Below are positions 44,073-53,757 of a DNA stretch of 64,000 bases, piece by piece. This DNA is from Leptidea sinapis (Eukaryota; Arthropoda; Insecta; Lepidoptera; Pieridae). Location of the stretch: positions 11,849,501-11,913,500 of the forward strand of contig NC_066286.1 in NCBI RefSeq assembly GCF_905404315.1, read 5' to 3'. Under the pieces are notes generated by a model. The model worked only from the letters and a program-made list of their open reading frames with translations, was not told the origin of the DNA and did no database searches. A program made the translations under genes and the position numbers. Position 1 is the first letter of the stretch. The number at the start of each line of letters is the position of its first letter.

Positions 44073-45062
44073 TCAGAGGGTCTACCATCAACTTTTAATT
44101 ACCGACGCGATTCCGATGCACTTCAGTTTAGGTACCTATACTGAATCGCTACAATTCGTACCATGAAGTGCCTTTTACTGAATGGCGTTTGGATCGCTTA
44201 AGAAGAATGAGCGAAATAAATTTATCTGTGGTGTGAGAAAGAGATGACGTTCTACAGTCGTTGCATAAGTTTGTCTCTCTTACTCGAACCATATGCGTTG
44301 CGTTTCGAAACCTAAAATGATATGATTTTAGCGGTTTTTGCGCAGAAAATACTAAAAATATATTTTTAAAATTGCGCTTTATAGCATCCAATTATAAACC
44401 ATTTAGCCCTTTTTTGAACTTACTAAATAATAGTAATATAAATAAATATAGTTCTTTGAATTACAAGTTAAATATTTGGTTACGTATTTTCATAAAAATA
44501 ACGAGTTATGAACGCGCCTCTATTGATGTTTGATTTGACAGGAGCACAGAGTACATTATTTTTAATTCGTTCTTGTAAACAGGCTATAGCCCCAGGCCCT
44601 TACTGCCTCGTCTTTAGTATTTTCATTTTCGGTGTGTGTTTTACAAAAAAGTACAATAAAGTATTCTCATCTCGTCTTTCATGAATAAAATTTTCCTTTT
44701 CTGTATGTTTTCACTATTTTTTAAAAGTTATAACAACACGATTCACTTTCCTCTTAGGAAGTAGCAACTTTTTTCGAATCGCTCACATTGACACATAAGT
44801 TATCCAGTTTAGGTTGAAATATTACCTCATGGTAATCATCACCATTCGGTCATTCATTCATACAATGAATGACCGAACTAAATCAGTTTGCGATTCAATT
44901 GACATCATTTTTGACATTCAAATGACATCATCGCGATTTAATCAGTTGATTTGACGTCAACCTAAATTAGATAGCTTTAATAACATTGTGGTACAAAATA
45001 GCAAAGCAGTTCACTTTAGGTTGCCAATTGAATCGCAATATTCTTTATGGTAGGCCCCCTGA
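44073..45062. mobile_element. 990-bp non-autonomous TA-flanked element
   Basis: Left end TCAGAGGGTCTACCAT (44073-44088) is mirrored by ATGGTAGGCCCCCTGA (45047-45062): 14 of 16 positions pair. A TA dinucleotide flanks each end (44071-44072 and 45063-45064), as expected for Tc1/mariner-type insertion. TTTAGGT or its complement recurs inside (44119, 44815, 44958, 45015). No coding frame has transposase features; the minus frame at 44149-44391 looks spurious. Confidence 0.65.
44845..44877. repeat. 14-bp perfect hairpin
   Basis: TTCGGTCATTCATT and AATGAATGACCGAA pair perfectly around the five-base loop CATAC. It lies inside the 990-bp element. Confidence 0.85.
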
Positions 45063-45197
45063 TAATATCTTACATTTTTTATAATTAATTATATTATTTA
45101 TACCTATAGTCTGTATTTTATTAGATAATTTATTATCATTACATGTGAAATAATTCGAATGAGACAATTTTTGATGTACCTTTATAATCCTTACCTA

Positions 45198-46732
45198 CAC
45201 TTGCCTGCAAAAGTAAGTATCACACTTTTCAAATTATTTTTTTTTCTTAACTATACAAGGTAGAGATTTAAGATTAAAAACGTTTTGTTGCAAATTTTAT
45301 AGGCTTTAATTTTTAGAAACTAAAATTATACATTAGTAACATTTTTAACTTAAAAAAGATAAAACAATGAAATTAGACATTTTTAGTTTAGTGTAAGAAA
45401 ATTCAACTAAAATGTATGACATGTTATTTAATTTTTAATAACTGGTATTGCCTCCTCGAGCTCTGATTGCAGCTTCGAGCCGGTTTGGCATACTGAACAC
45501 TAGGTTTCGGAGCCGATTTTGGGGAATATTCTCCCATTCTTCTACCAGGGCCTACTTTAGTGCCCTGAGGGTAGTAGGTAGCACTAGCGACTAGAAGACT
45601 AGCCTCCCAAGCTCATCCCAGGCGTGTACGATCGGGTTGAGATCAGGACCTCCTGAATATACTCTTGTACGATACGAGCCGTGTGTGGCCGGGCATTATC
45701 ATGCATCAGCATTGATCCATCACCCATATTAGCTAAATACGGCCCTGCATGCTCATTGATAATCTCTTGAGCATATCTTTGCCCAGTGAGGGTGCCATTT
45801 TCTATGGCGACTAGCTCTGTGCGACCTTCTGAAGATATGCCAGCCCATACATGTACACTGCCTCCACCGTATTGGACTCTTTCTGAGATGCAGGCTTGAA
45901 GGTATCGCTCACCAGGTCGCCTATAAACACTTCGCCTTCCATCAGAAGTGTAAAGGGAGAATCGAGACTCATCTGCAAACAAAATTCTTGACCATTCTTC
46001 TTCATCCCACTGCATGTGTTCACGGGCGTATCACAGTTTCGCTACTCGATGCTGTCTCTCGAGTTTTGGGCCACTCGCTGGCCTTCGGGGTTTCAAATTT
46101 GCTTCAGCAAGTCTTCTTCTCACTGTACTGTCACTAATGTAGTCCCTCCGGGTCTGAAGTAGCTGTTGCTGGACTTCAACTGCATTTTGGTGGCGATTTC
46201 TTAACACAGTGGAAATAATATAACGATCTTCTCGGGCACTGGTACACCTGGGTCTGCCATTACAAGGTCTCCTCAGATGGTGTCCAGTCTCTTCGTACCT
46301 TCGCTTTACCTTCTGGACCGTTCGTAGCGTCACACCCACCATTCTTGCAGTGCGACGCATACTGATGCCTAGTTCCAGAAAAGCCATGATACAAGCACAT
46401 TCTTCAACTGAAAGAGGCATGATAAATAAATGTTATATGCTTTTTAGCATAAATTTTTAAAACAAGACCCATCGATCTTGAAAAAAATTTAAAACAGAAT
46501 GAAAAATGTGAATGGTAAAATTGTAATTCGGAAACGTCCACTTTGAAAAAGGAATGGTTTTGTTTTTGAAGTTTTTTTTCAGCCAATTCTTAAAAGAAAG
46601 TTAACGAGTATAAAGTTTTTATCTACAAAATTAAATTCTCTTTGGACTCCTTTTTATTTCGAAAGTATATCTTGTGAACTTAAAACGTTATCCCAATTTT
46701 AAAAGTGTGATACTTACTTTTGAAGGCCAGTG
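45198..46732 (-). mobile_element. Tc1-family DNA transposon, full length
   Basis: Terminal inverted repeats begin CACTTGCCTGCAAAAGTAAG at 45198 and, on the other strand from 46732, CACTGGCCTTCAAAAGTAAG; both continue TATCACACTTTT, so about 30 of 32 positions agree. TA target duplications stand at 45196-45197 and 46733-46734. The 1535-bp unit contains one transposase pseudogene on the minus strand. Complete ends with a dead gene suggest it could still be moved in trans. Confidence 0.92.
45435..46420 (-). pseudogene. Tc1-like DDE transposase, inactive
   Basis: The start is MPLSVEECACIMAFLELGIS; helix-turn-helix regions follow (RTARMVGVTLRTVQKVKRRY, then DSTVRRRLAEANLKPRRP) with GRPRCTS between, as in Tc1 transposases. 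A TGA after HRVAKL (about 46030) stands before YAREHMQWDEEEW. The catalytic core has ILFADESRFSLY (first D) and LMHDNARPHTARIVQEYI (second D). About 35 bases are then deleted and the frame shifts; DLNPIVHAWDELGR follows, where the family has the catalytic E in the PIEH position, so E is V here. The C-terminus ends RLEAAIRARGGNTSY. Three independent lesions; length would otherwise be close to the 340 residues usual for the family. Confidence 0.92.
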
Positions 46733-46734
46733 TA

Positions 46735-47915
46735 TATCCAACCAAGTTTATTTTGGGATATCTGAGCTATAATTCTTTGGAAGTTCGGCGAGAGTATCGA
46801 CAACTCACTACTGCTTGTGAAGTTTTTAATGCTTAGATCAATGCTCCCGAATTAAGTGATAAGCTATGTCGGTTCTTTGTTCGGAACAAATACCGTAAAC
46901 ATGAACTGTTTGCGGTTCCACAAAGGCGCACAGTCACCTATACCCCGCATTAATTAATTAAAGAATTAATAATGAATGGTCTTTTATTGACGTAATTGGT
47001 GTTAACCATTTTAATTAAAGTAAAATAAATAAATAAATGTAAGAAATGTTGCATCAAGGCATAATTTTTAGGATTGTTTTGCTAATTTAACTTGTTTATT
47101 TATTTATTCTTAACGATTCATCAACAGTACACACATATTACAATTACATAATATAGTATTACAAGAAATTTAATTACTGATGTGAGTAGCAATAACAGAT
47201 GTACACAACATTCATAGTTGCTGCTGTGATAATTAACTACTTACAACTTACAAACTTATTATTACTAATTATTAACAAATAACATAATTGTTTGATGTAT
47301 TATGGATCAACTAACACAGCTACATACTAATAAATAAACTTTATATATAACATTTTAATTAAGAAAAAGAAACATGTTAATAATTTTCATATAGTAGCTG
47401 TTTTTCTCTACTGTCTTGACTTATTCCGAAAGGCATAATTTTTAAGAGTTCAAAGAGATCATGTGGCTATCAAGTCATGAATTTTGAACACAATTCATAT
47501 ATTTAATGCAGCACCTTACACTCTAATTTATAATGTATATATATAGTATAGTGAAAAATACTCTAATTGATTTAAAATAGTGGCCGTTGAGTTTTCTGTA
47601 TGTTCTTGTTTTTCCGAACATAAAATGGTAGATTAAGTAATTTAAAAGAAATATTTATAGTGATGTTTCTAAAGCGATAGGCTTAAGCGAAATTGAAAAA
47701 TGTTTATACGACCTTGATTTGGACTTGTACATGAAGAGAAAAAGAAAAATTATAACATATAATGTAAAATTCTGAAACTATAAATATATGTTAAAAAGAG
47801 TGGCAAAATAGTTTATTTTATTAAAGCTCAACTTTTCCAATGTGGTGGTAATATCTATGACATTTTTGTTTCATTTTGACCTAAGCTAATAGGTGAGTTT
47901 TCTTCTTTCCAGTGT
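46735..47915. other. AT-rich DNA, nothing recognised
   Basis: Over 1 kb of very AT-rich sequence without a supported feature. Confidence 0.45.
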
Positions 47916-47916
47916 T

Positions 47917-48060
47917 ATAGCACAGGTCCAGCCATATATGGTGTATTGTTCTCATCTCTGGTTTGGTGCACCCCTGTAATAGATCAAATTAGCATGTTCA
48001 AAAGAACACGGGTGGCGTTGATTACTTTACATCAAGTGATGCATTTGTTCGTTGGTGAAT
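47917..48060 (+). repeat. LINE-B relic, two short blocks
   Basis: ATAGCACAGGTCCAGCCATA to TTTGGTGCACCCC matches the thumb region (AQVRPHMEYCCHLWSGAP) and GGTGGCGTTGATTACTTTAC to CGTTGGTGAAT matches the 3' end. Everything between was deleted. Confidence 0.6.
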
Positions 48061-48812
48061 AATAAACAAAAGTCTTCCATAAATGGGGAGCAATTTTTTC
48101 TCAGTCTTACATACACAAATCAATATTTCAAAGCTTGTTATATCTTATTTTAGTAAGTATTCCTCGCACTATTCTACTTTTGTAGAAACAACAATATTGT
48201 AAAAACCTTGCAACGATGACTGTGACAACGTGCCGTGATGACTTTTATTAAATAACGAATACGGCTGTATGGGCTTGAACCCTTTGCTATCTATCCTAAT
48301 AATAGACGAAGAAACCTAAAAAAAAACGAGTGTCGCAAACGTCAGAAAATGTTAGGAACCAACTTCACCCTGTTATTTTTATGTTACAGTGATGCGCGTG
48401 CATCGTAAAATTTCACTCTCATAATTTTTTTATAACGCGCCTGAAGAAGTATAACTTCCAAAAAAAGAATGTCGCAAAAATTCCGATTTATAATACCATT
48501 AAAACTATACAACTTTCAAATTTAATATTTTATAATAACCGTTATTCCTTTGAAATTGTAACCCAAATAACCACAGCGCACCATTTATTATTTATGACTT
48601 AAATATGACTCAACAAAATGTTATTAAACGATGCTTGCCGCATTATGTTGCAGTTTATAATATTACTATGAAACTGTACTACGCTATTTTGAAATACAAT
48701 ATAGTGAATCCCGAATAATGAGAAATAAGTAAACAATTGTAATTAAATTAATTCATCGCATCATGGATGAGAGAGAGAGATGATTGAGATTTGATTGAAA
48801 ATTAAAATGAAA
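48061..48812. other. AT-rich DNA, possible single repeat copy
   Basis: No gene seen. The sentence-like unit from CGGCTGTATGGGCTTGAACC (48253) through GTGTCGCAAACGTCAG to CGCGCCTGAAGAAGTATAAC (48438) looks like an interspersed repeat, but there is no second copy here. AATGTCGCAAA recurs at 48469. Confidence 0.35.
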
Positions 48813-49039
48813 ATGAAAATTTCTTTATTTACGTAAACTTACAAAAAGCATCTGTCAATAGTCATAACATGTTCAAAGTGCACATAAGCGTCAAAAAGTA
48901 AATTACGTAAATAATTAAAAATACGTCAGTGGATGGTACAGGGTCGCAGAGACTCGCGATATGTATGGTACCGTACTCCAAACTTCTTTACCCTCAACAT
49001 AGTCCTTAATATTATAGTAACCCTTTCCCATTAAAACAG
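48813..49039 (-). mobile_element. AF-like LINE 3' end, copy 4
   Basis: The tail-type TTTCTTTATTTACGTAAAC starts at 48818, and just above 48915 the minus strand codes for TVLMGKGYYNIKDYVEGKEV (compare CGKGYYNINDFLN in copy 1). Only the last residues of ORF2 and the 3' UTR are present; it ends at the LINE-B1 poly(A). Confidence 0.6.
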
Positions 49040-49113
49040 TTTTTTTTTTTTTTCTTTCTTTCTTTATGGAATAGGAGGACAAACGAGCGTACGGGTCACC
49101 TGGTGTTAAGTGA

Positions 49114-51000
49114 TCACCGCCGCCCACACTCTCCTGCAACACCAGAGGAATCACAAGAGCGTTGCCGGCCTTTAAGGAAGGTGTACACGCTTTTCTTGAA
49201 GGTACCCATGTCGTATCGTCCCGGAAACACCGCACAAGGAAGCTCATTCCACAGCTTCGTGGTACGAGGAAGAAAGCTCCTTGAAAACCGCACTGTGGAG
49301 GACCGCCACACATCCAGATGGTGGGGATGATATCGTAACTTGTGGCGTGTCGTGCGAAGGTGAAATTCGACGGCAGGAATCAGGTTGAACAGCTCTTCGG
49401 AACACTCCCCGTGATAAATGCGGTAGAAGACACACAATGAAGCGACGTCTCTACGCAACGCCAAGTGATCCAGCCGTTCACAGAGTACTGGGTCCCCGAC
49501 AATTCGAGCTGCTCTGCGTTGCACGCGGTCAAATGGATCGAGCTGATACTGGGGTGCGCCAGACCAGAGATGACAGCAATACTCCATGTGAGGCCGGACC
49601 TGCGCTTTGTAGAGCGCTAGAATGTGGGCCGGCTTGAAGTATTGCCGTGCTCTATTTATGACGCCCAGTTTCTTTGAAGCCAGTTTGGCTTTGCCCTCCA
49701 GATGGCCACGGAATTGGCAATTGCTCGAGATTTCGAGACCCAATATTCCGATACTAGGCGAGGCTTTAAGGGAAGTGTTCTCGAAGAGCGGTGATACGGC
49801 AAATGGGGTTTTTTTAGTGGTAAACGCGCAAACTTGAGTCTTCTGGGGGTTAAATTGGACAAGGTTCAACTTACCCCATTCCGCGACCTTCTCGAGAGAG
49901 GACTCGATAGAAGACACAAGTTTCTCCCGGCACTGGTCGACGTTTTCCCGAGAGAGACCTGCATGGCCCTTGTATACGGCATCACCAGTGCTGTCGTCTG
50001 CATAGCAATGCATGTTGGCGGTGTCCAACATATCATTGATATGCAGAAGAAACAGCGTGGGAGATAGCACACAGCCTTGGGGCACTCCAGCGTTCAAGGG
50101 CTCGGGATTCGAGCAATAACCGTCGATAACGACCTGTATGCTGCGCCCAGTGAGGAAGCTGGAGGTCCACTTGCATAAGCTCTCGGGAAGCCCAAATGAT
50201 GGAAGTTTTGCGAGGAGCGCCTTGTGCCATACACGATCAAAGGCCTTCGCTATATCCAGACCAACTGCCAGGCCTTCCCCCTTGCTTTCAATAGCCGCCG
50301 CCCATCTATGTGTTAGGTATACCAGAAGATCGCCAGTCGATGGACCATGGCGAAAGCCGTACTGCCGGTCGTTGATCAACTGGTGACCCTCAAGGTATAC
50401 CAAGAGCTGGCGGTTAATTATGCTCTCCATGATTTTGGAGAGTAGGGAGGTAATAGCAATAGGCCTGTAGTTTGCTGGATCCGAACTGTCTCCTTTTTTT
50501 GGGATCGGATGGACAAGGGCTGACTTCCATGAATCAGGGACTACGCCTTTTGAATAAGAGTGCCGGAATAAACGCGTTAGCACCGGCGTCAACTCAGGGG
50601 CACACGTTCTAAGCATGATTGGAGAAATGCCATGCGGCCCGCTCGACTTCCTGACGTCTAACGAAAACAGAGCTCGCCTAACAGTTTTCTGTCGGAACTG
50701 TACTTCAGGCATGGAGCTCTGACACCGCGGGATGGTCGGCGGTGTTTTTCCGTTGTCGTCAAGAGTCGAGTTGGAGGCAAAAAGAGTGCACAGGAGATCG
50801 GCTTTCTCTTTTGCAGTATGGGCCAGGGTGTCATTCCTCATGTGCAACGGCGGCATGGACGGCTGGTTGAAGTTACCAAGAGCAGCTTTCGACAACGACC
50901 AGAACTTGCGTGTTCGGGTAACTGGAAAGCTGCTCGCTAATTTTGACGACGTGCTTCGATTTCGCACGGGCGATTTGCCGCTTAAAAAATCTGGAGGCAC
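49114..51000 (-). CDS. LINE-B1 ORF2, reverse transcriptase part
   Basis: The functional reading starts at about 50905 (SKAALGNFNQPSMPPLHMRN) after the frameshift; residues before that are out-of-frame. Domains: RKSSGPHGISPIMLRTCAPE, LVHPIPKKGDSSDPANYRPI, ITSLLSKIMESIINRQLLVY, then motif A GLAVGLDIAKAFDRVWHKAL, motif B NAGVPQGCVLSPTLFLLHIN, motif C CYADDSTGDAVYKGH, IGILGLEISSNCQF and a thumb with KLGVINRARQYFKPAH. The C-terminal domain ends with FLKGRQRSCDSSGVAGECG. All catalytic aspartates are present, the best kept polymerase in the window. It works with the endonuclease part in target-primed reverse transcription. Confidence 0.93.
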   Translation of the reverse strand: MPPDFLSGKSPVRNRSTSSKLASSFPVTRTRKFWSLSKAALGNFNQPSMPPLHMRNDTLAHTAKEKADLLCTLFASNSTLDDNGKTPPTIPRCQSSMPEVQFRQKTVRRALFSLDVRKSSGPHGISPIMLRTCAPELTPVLTRLFRHSYSKGVVPDSWKSALVHPIPKKGDSSDPANYRPIAITSLLSKIMESIINRQLLVYLEGHQLINDRQYGFRHGPSTGDLLVYLTHRWAAAIESKGEGLAVGLDIAKAFDRVWHKALLAKLPSFGLPESLCKWTSSFLTGRSIQVVIDGYCSNPEPLNAGVPQGCVLSPTLFLLHINDMLDTANMHCYADDSTGDAVYKGHAGLSRENVDQCREKLVSSIESSLEKVAEWGKLNLVQFNPQKTQVCAFTTKKTPFAVSPLFENTSLKASPSIGILGLEISSNCQFRGHLEGKAKLASKKLGVINRARQYFKPAHILALYKAQVRPHMEYCCHLWSGAPQYQLDPFDRVQRRAARIVGDPVLCERLDHLALRRDVASLCVFYRIYHGECSEELFNLIPAVEFHLRTTRHKLRYHPHHLDVWRSSTVRFSRSFLPRTTKLWNELPCAVFPGRYDMGTFKKSVYTFLKGRQRSCDSSGVAGECGRR

Positions 51001-52192
51001 GGTTATATTTCCTCTTCAGAACTTTGCAGTTCGGATCCTTTGAGCCCAGCGCCGCAACCCAAGTTCGATACGCCTGTTTTTTGCAGTCAGATGCTGCTTT
51101 AACTGACGCATCGAACCAGGGCTGTGATCTGCCACCGATCGGTACTACAGAGCTTGGTATAAAAATATCCATGCCCTGCAGTATCACATCGGCTACTGCA
51201 ACGGCGCAGGCACTAGGATCATCCGAAGGGAAACAAACCCTGCCCCAAGGGGAGGATGCAAAAAAGGAACGCATCCTATCCCAATCTGCTGACTTGTAGT
51301 GCCAAACGCGGCGGGTCGCTGGTAGTCTGCGACGTTGGCGTCGGATAGGCACTACACTCCTGACCACGCAATGGTCGGACGTTCCGAGAGGGGCGTCGAC
51401 AGAGACCTGGTAACCATCGGGATGTGTAGTCAGCAGAAGATCTAATAAGGACGGCATGTGGCTATCCACATCCGGGAGCCGCGTCGGCGACTCAACCAAT
51501 TGGGACAGACCATACGCCAATGCAAAATTATGCACAGATCGCCCTGCGTAGTCTGTGGTACGTGATCCAAGCCATACGGCATTGTGCCCGTTGAAATCAC
51601 CCAAGACTACGATTTCAGCGGAGGGGATCTGAGCAAGCACGTCATCAAATGCCGCTTGAACGCAGCCCATGAGGTGATCCGTTTCTGCGTTACCACTATG
51701 GGACCTGTAGACACACGCATAGATGCGGACGCGGTCCTCTAAATCTACGCGGAGCCAGAGAGTAGACAGGCCCCTACCCTCATAATTGCCGAGACCGCGA
51801 CAGCAGATATCCTCCCTAACGTACACACATACCCCGGCATGAGGCATGAAATTATGCTCAATTTTGTACCCGGGGTACGTTAAATATGACGTATCGCTAG
51901 GTCGAGATATCTGCGTCTCCGTAAGGAAACACAAGGCCGGCTGCGCCGTCTTAAGGTGGTGGTGGACGGCGTTTAAGTTGGAGTGAATTCCCCGGATGTT
52001 ACAAAAGTCCACATTAAGCGTGGAGCGGGGTGCCGTGGTGTTGCTGCCCTGTTTGTCCTGTGACATACGCGGTACTGTGCCCTCCCCAGAATACGAGGGG
52101 CAGCCCGAGCGCGAATGCTCGGGGAGGGATTCTCCGGCTCTACAAGAGCCGGTACCCTCCTGGGGTAATTTCTTTTTTAGGACCGCTCTCAT
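50873..52192 (-). CDS. LINE-B1 ORF2, endonuclease part
   Basis: About 439 residues, ATG at 52192. An AP-type endonuclease with all diagnostic blocks: DFCNIRGIHSNLNAVHHHLK (N), CFLTETQISRPS (E), IYACVYRSHSGNAETD (Y), EIVVLGDFNGHNAVWLG (D and N), LLDLLLTTHPDGYQ, and APLGTSDHCVVRSV (SDH). A basic linker rich in R and K follows (RRQRRRLPATRR) and a KRKYNRASRFFKRQIARAKS segment. It nicks target DNA to prime reverse transcription. The frame is lost at about 50905 after EQLSSYP by a one-base-type shift, giving the spurious end VVVESCSW; the true continuation is the reverse transcriptase frame at 51000-49114. Confidence 0.9.
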   Translation of the reverse strand: MRAVLKKKLPQEGTGSCRAGESLPEHSRSGCPSYSGEGTVPRMSQDKQGSNTTAPRSTLNVDFCNIRGIHSNLNAVHHHLKTAQPALCFLTETQISRPSDTSYLTYPGYKIEHNFMPHAGVCVYVREDICCRGLGNYEGRGLSTLWLRVDLEDRVRIYACVYRSHSGNAETDHLMGCVQAAFDDVLAQIPSAEIVVLGDFNGHNAVWLGSRTTDYAGRSVHNFALAYGLSQLVESPTRLPDVDSHMPSLLDLLLTTHPDGYQVSVDAPLGTSDHCVVRSVVPIRRQRRRLPATRRVWHYKSADWDRMRSFFASSPWGRVCFPSDDPSACAVAVADVILQGMDIFIPSSVVPIGGRSQPWFDASVKAASDCKKQAYRTWVAALGSKDPNCKVLKRKYNRASRFFKRQIARAKSKHVVKISEQLSSYPNTQVLVVVESCSW

Positions 52193-52389
52193 ATTTTGTT
52201 GGGGGGGGGGAAGGACGGGGGGGAATGGTCTCCGGTCCTCGACACTAACCTATGCGAAACATAGCGGCACTAGGCTGCTACTTCACACCGGTATTCTGTG
52301 CGAGTGTGGTAAGTAACCCGGACGAGTCTGGCCCGATTGTGCTGACGTCATAAGACAGCAGCGTGACTCTCCCACTTTCAAAAAGAAAA

Positions 52390-52649
52390 AAAAAGTTTTT
52401 ATATATGTCTTGAATGTTTTGTTGTGGGGAGCTCAAATCTAACAGAATTTCCCAAAAATTACTTATTTGCCTTAGTGGTTCTAAAACTGGGCATAGCAAT
52501 TTTATGTTTATGTCTGATATCAATGATTGAGATACGTATTTAAACTTCACAAACATTTTATACACTTCGAAAAATTTCTTTTCATATTCCGGTTTCAATA
52601 TTTCATACCCTACAAAATCGAAAAAGCCAGTAAAATATTTTTCATCCCT
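52390..52649 (-). pseudogene. Unrecognised coding-like fragment
   Basis: Not recognised. The minus frame from 52649 reads DEKYFTGFFDFVGYEILKPE, KKFFEVYKMFVKFKYVSQSL, ISDINIKLLCPVLEPLRQIS and NFWEILLDLSSPQQNIQDIY, then runs into F codons and the LINE-B1 5' end. The residues have normal protein composition in spite of AT-rich codons. CTCACTAG right before it can be a splice acceptor, or else one extra base separates it from an upstream frame reading VIINDLCSLE. It may be a host exon or an old element truncated by the LINE-B1 insertion. Fold, if real, would be helical. Confidence 0.4.
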
Positions 52650-52737
52650 CTAGTGAGCATAAGTCGTTTATGATCACTCAGTAAGAAAGATCATCTTCTA
52701 TTTTTTTTGGCCTTTCATAGTGCTATAGTAGGACCAT

Positions 52738-52855
52738 TCTTCTTCTTCGTTACACTCTTGGTAGTACGGTCGTGCTAATCACGAAGTGACATCTTTTGGC
52801 GCAGATATGATTCGCCCAACGAGCATTCGTCACTTTTCTTGCTGGCAAAGTAGGA
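52738..52855 (-). repeat. RTE-2 3' end fragment
   Basis: TTCTTCTTCTTCGTTACACT, CTTTTGGCGCAGATATGATT, CGCCCAACGAGCATTCGTCA and TTTCTTGCTGGCA match 25394-25490 in order. Only the last 100 bases of RTE-2 are present. Confidence 0.65.
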
Positions 52856-52861
52856 AGAGTC

Positions 52862-53055
52862 CACCAGTGGGAGGCTCATTTGCACAGTATGCCGGCTTAT
52901 GCAGATTATGGGTAACACAACGGCGCTTATTTCTGCCGTGAAGCAGTAATGTATAAACATTACTGTATTTCGGTCTGCAGGGCGCTGTATCTAGTGATAT
53001 TACTAGGCAAATGAAACTTAACATCATGTCTCAAGGTGACGAGCGCAAATGTAGG
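52862..53055 (+). repeat. SINE-A copy, 3'-truncated
   Basis: CCAGTGGGAGGCTCATTTGC, GGGCGCTGTATCTAGTGATA and GTGACGAGCGCAAATGTAG match SINE-A; it stops there, missing about 110 bp of its 3' part. It lies between two unrecognised coding-like fragments. Confidence 0.7.
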
Positions 53056-53297
53056 CACATACACTTCGTCAATGCCGAGTTGCTTAGAGGAGGCACGAAG
53101 GAGGTGTTATATTTAAGTGTAGAGGTACTAAAAGGATGATTTTTGCTTCTATTCATAGATAAAGGAATATTGAAAGAAAACCAATCGAAAGTAACAGAAA
53201 ATTCGTAAAGAATTGCTAAGCTTGACAAGCACCTATCTTCCAAGTCAGTTATGTATGAGTTTGTTTGCGAACAATTCTGCTCGTAGTTTCCTACCAA
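53031..53297 (-). pseudogene. Unrecognised coding-like fragment
   Basis: Not recognised. The minus frame reads NYEQNCSQTNSYITDLEDRC, LSSLAILYEFSVTFDWFSFN, then PLSMNRSKNHPFSTST and SFVPPLSNSALTKCM before it enters SINE-A sequence at about 53055. There is no ATG at its head (the reading starts at a TTG), so it lacks its N-terminus. It could belong with the fragment at 52390-52649 as one broken gene interrupted by SINE-A and RTE-2, since strand agrees. Confidence 0.35.
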
Positions 53298-53757
53298 TGT
53301 ATTGAATTGATGGCGTGATAAAATTGATCGTTCTGTTTATTGTGAATACTCATTTTGAAAGTACTTCTTGTTTGATATCACGCACAACTTGAAATCAGAT
53401 AGTGACAGATTGATGTACTATAAGTGTCAAATGTCAATGTGTCAAGAAATTTTCGCCGCCGCCACAGTTCCGCCGCAACCACGATTCATGCAATTGGATT
53501 GAAATATCGGCACCAAATTAATAAAATATAATATATCATGAGTTCAGAATAATTACGATGCTAAAGTTCCGCGATGATAAAAGTTTAAAAATATATTATA
53601 TCAGTTAATAATACCAAAAAGATGACGTAGGTAGATATCGCACTAGCGCGCGCAAAATGTTGCAGACAAATTCAGACAATTGTCGTAATTTCATTTAGTC
53701 GGCTAATAGCAGCGAGACAAGCGGAACGTTTTCGTGGCGTGACAATAATAATCTAAA

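Larger units (their letters stand above)
49040..52385 (-). mobile_element. LINE-B1 retrotransposon, nearly intact
   Basis: About 3.35 kb on the minus strand. The 5' end near 52385 begins at GTGGGAGAGTCACGCTG; the 5' UTR includes the C/G run at 52200-52220; ORF2 spans 52192-49114; the 3' end CTCCTATTCCATAAAGAAAG runs into a T-rich (A-tail) stretch 49041-49053 on the plus strand. Only one frameshift separates ORF2 into two frames. No ORF1 is seen, so either the family lacks one or this copy is 5'-truncated. Direct repeats flanking it were not found. Confidence 0.93.

Noticed and set aside
44149..44391. 80-codon minus frame inside the 990-bp element
   Set aside because: No transposase motif, no second copy, composition not convincing.
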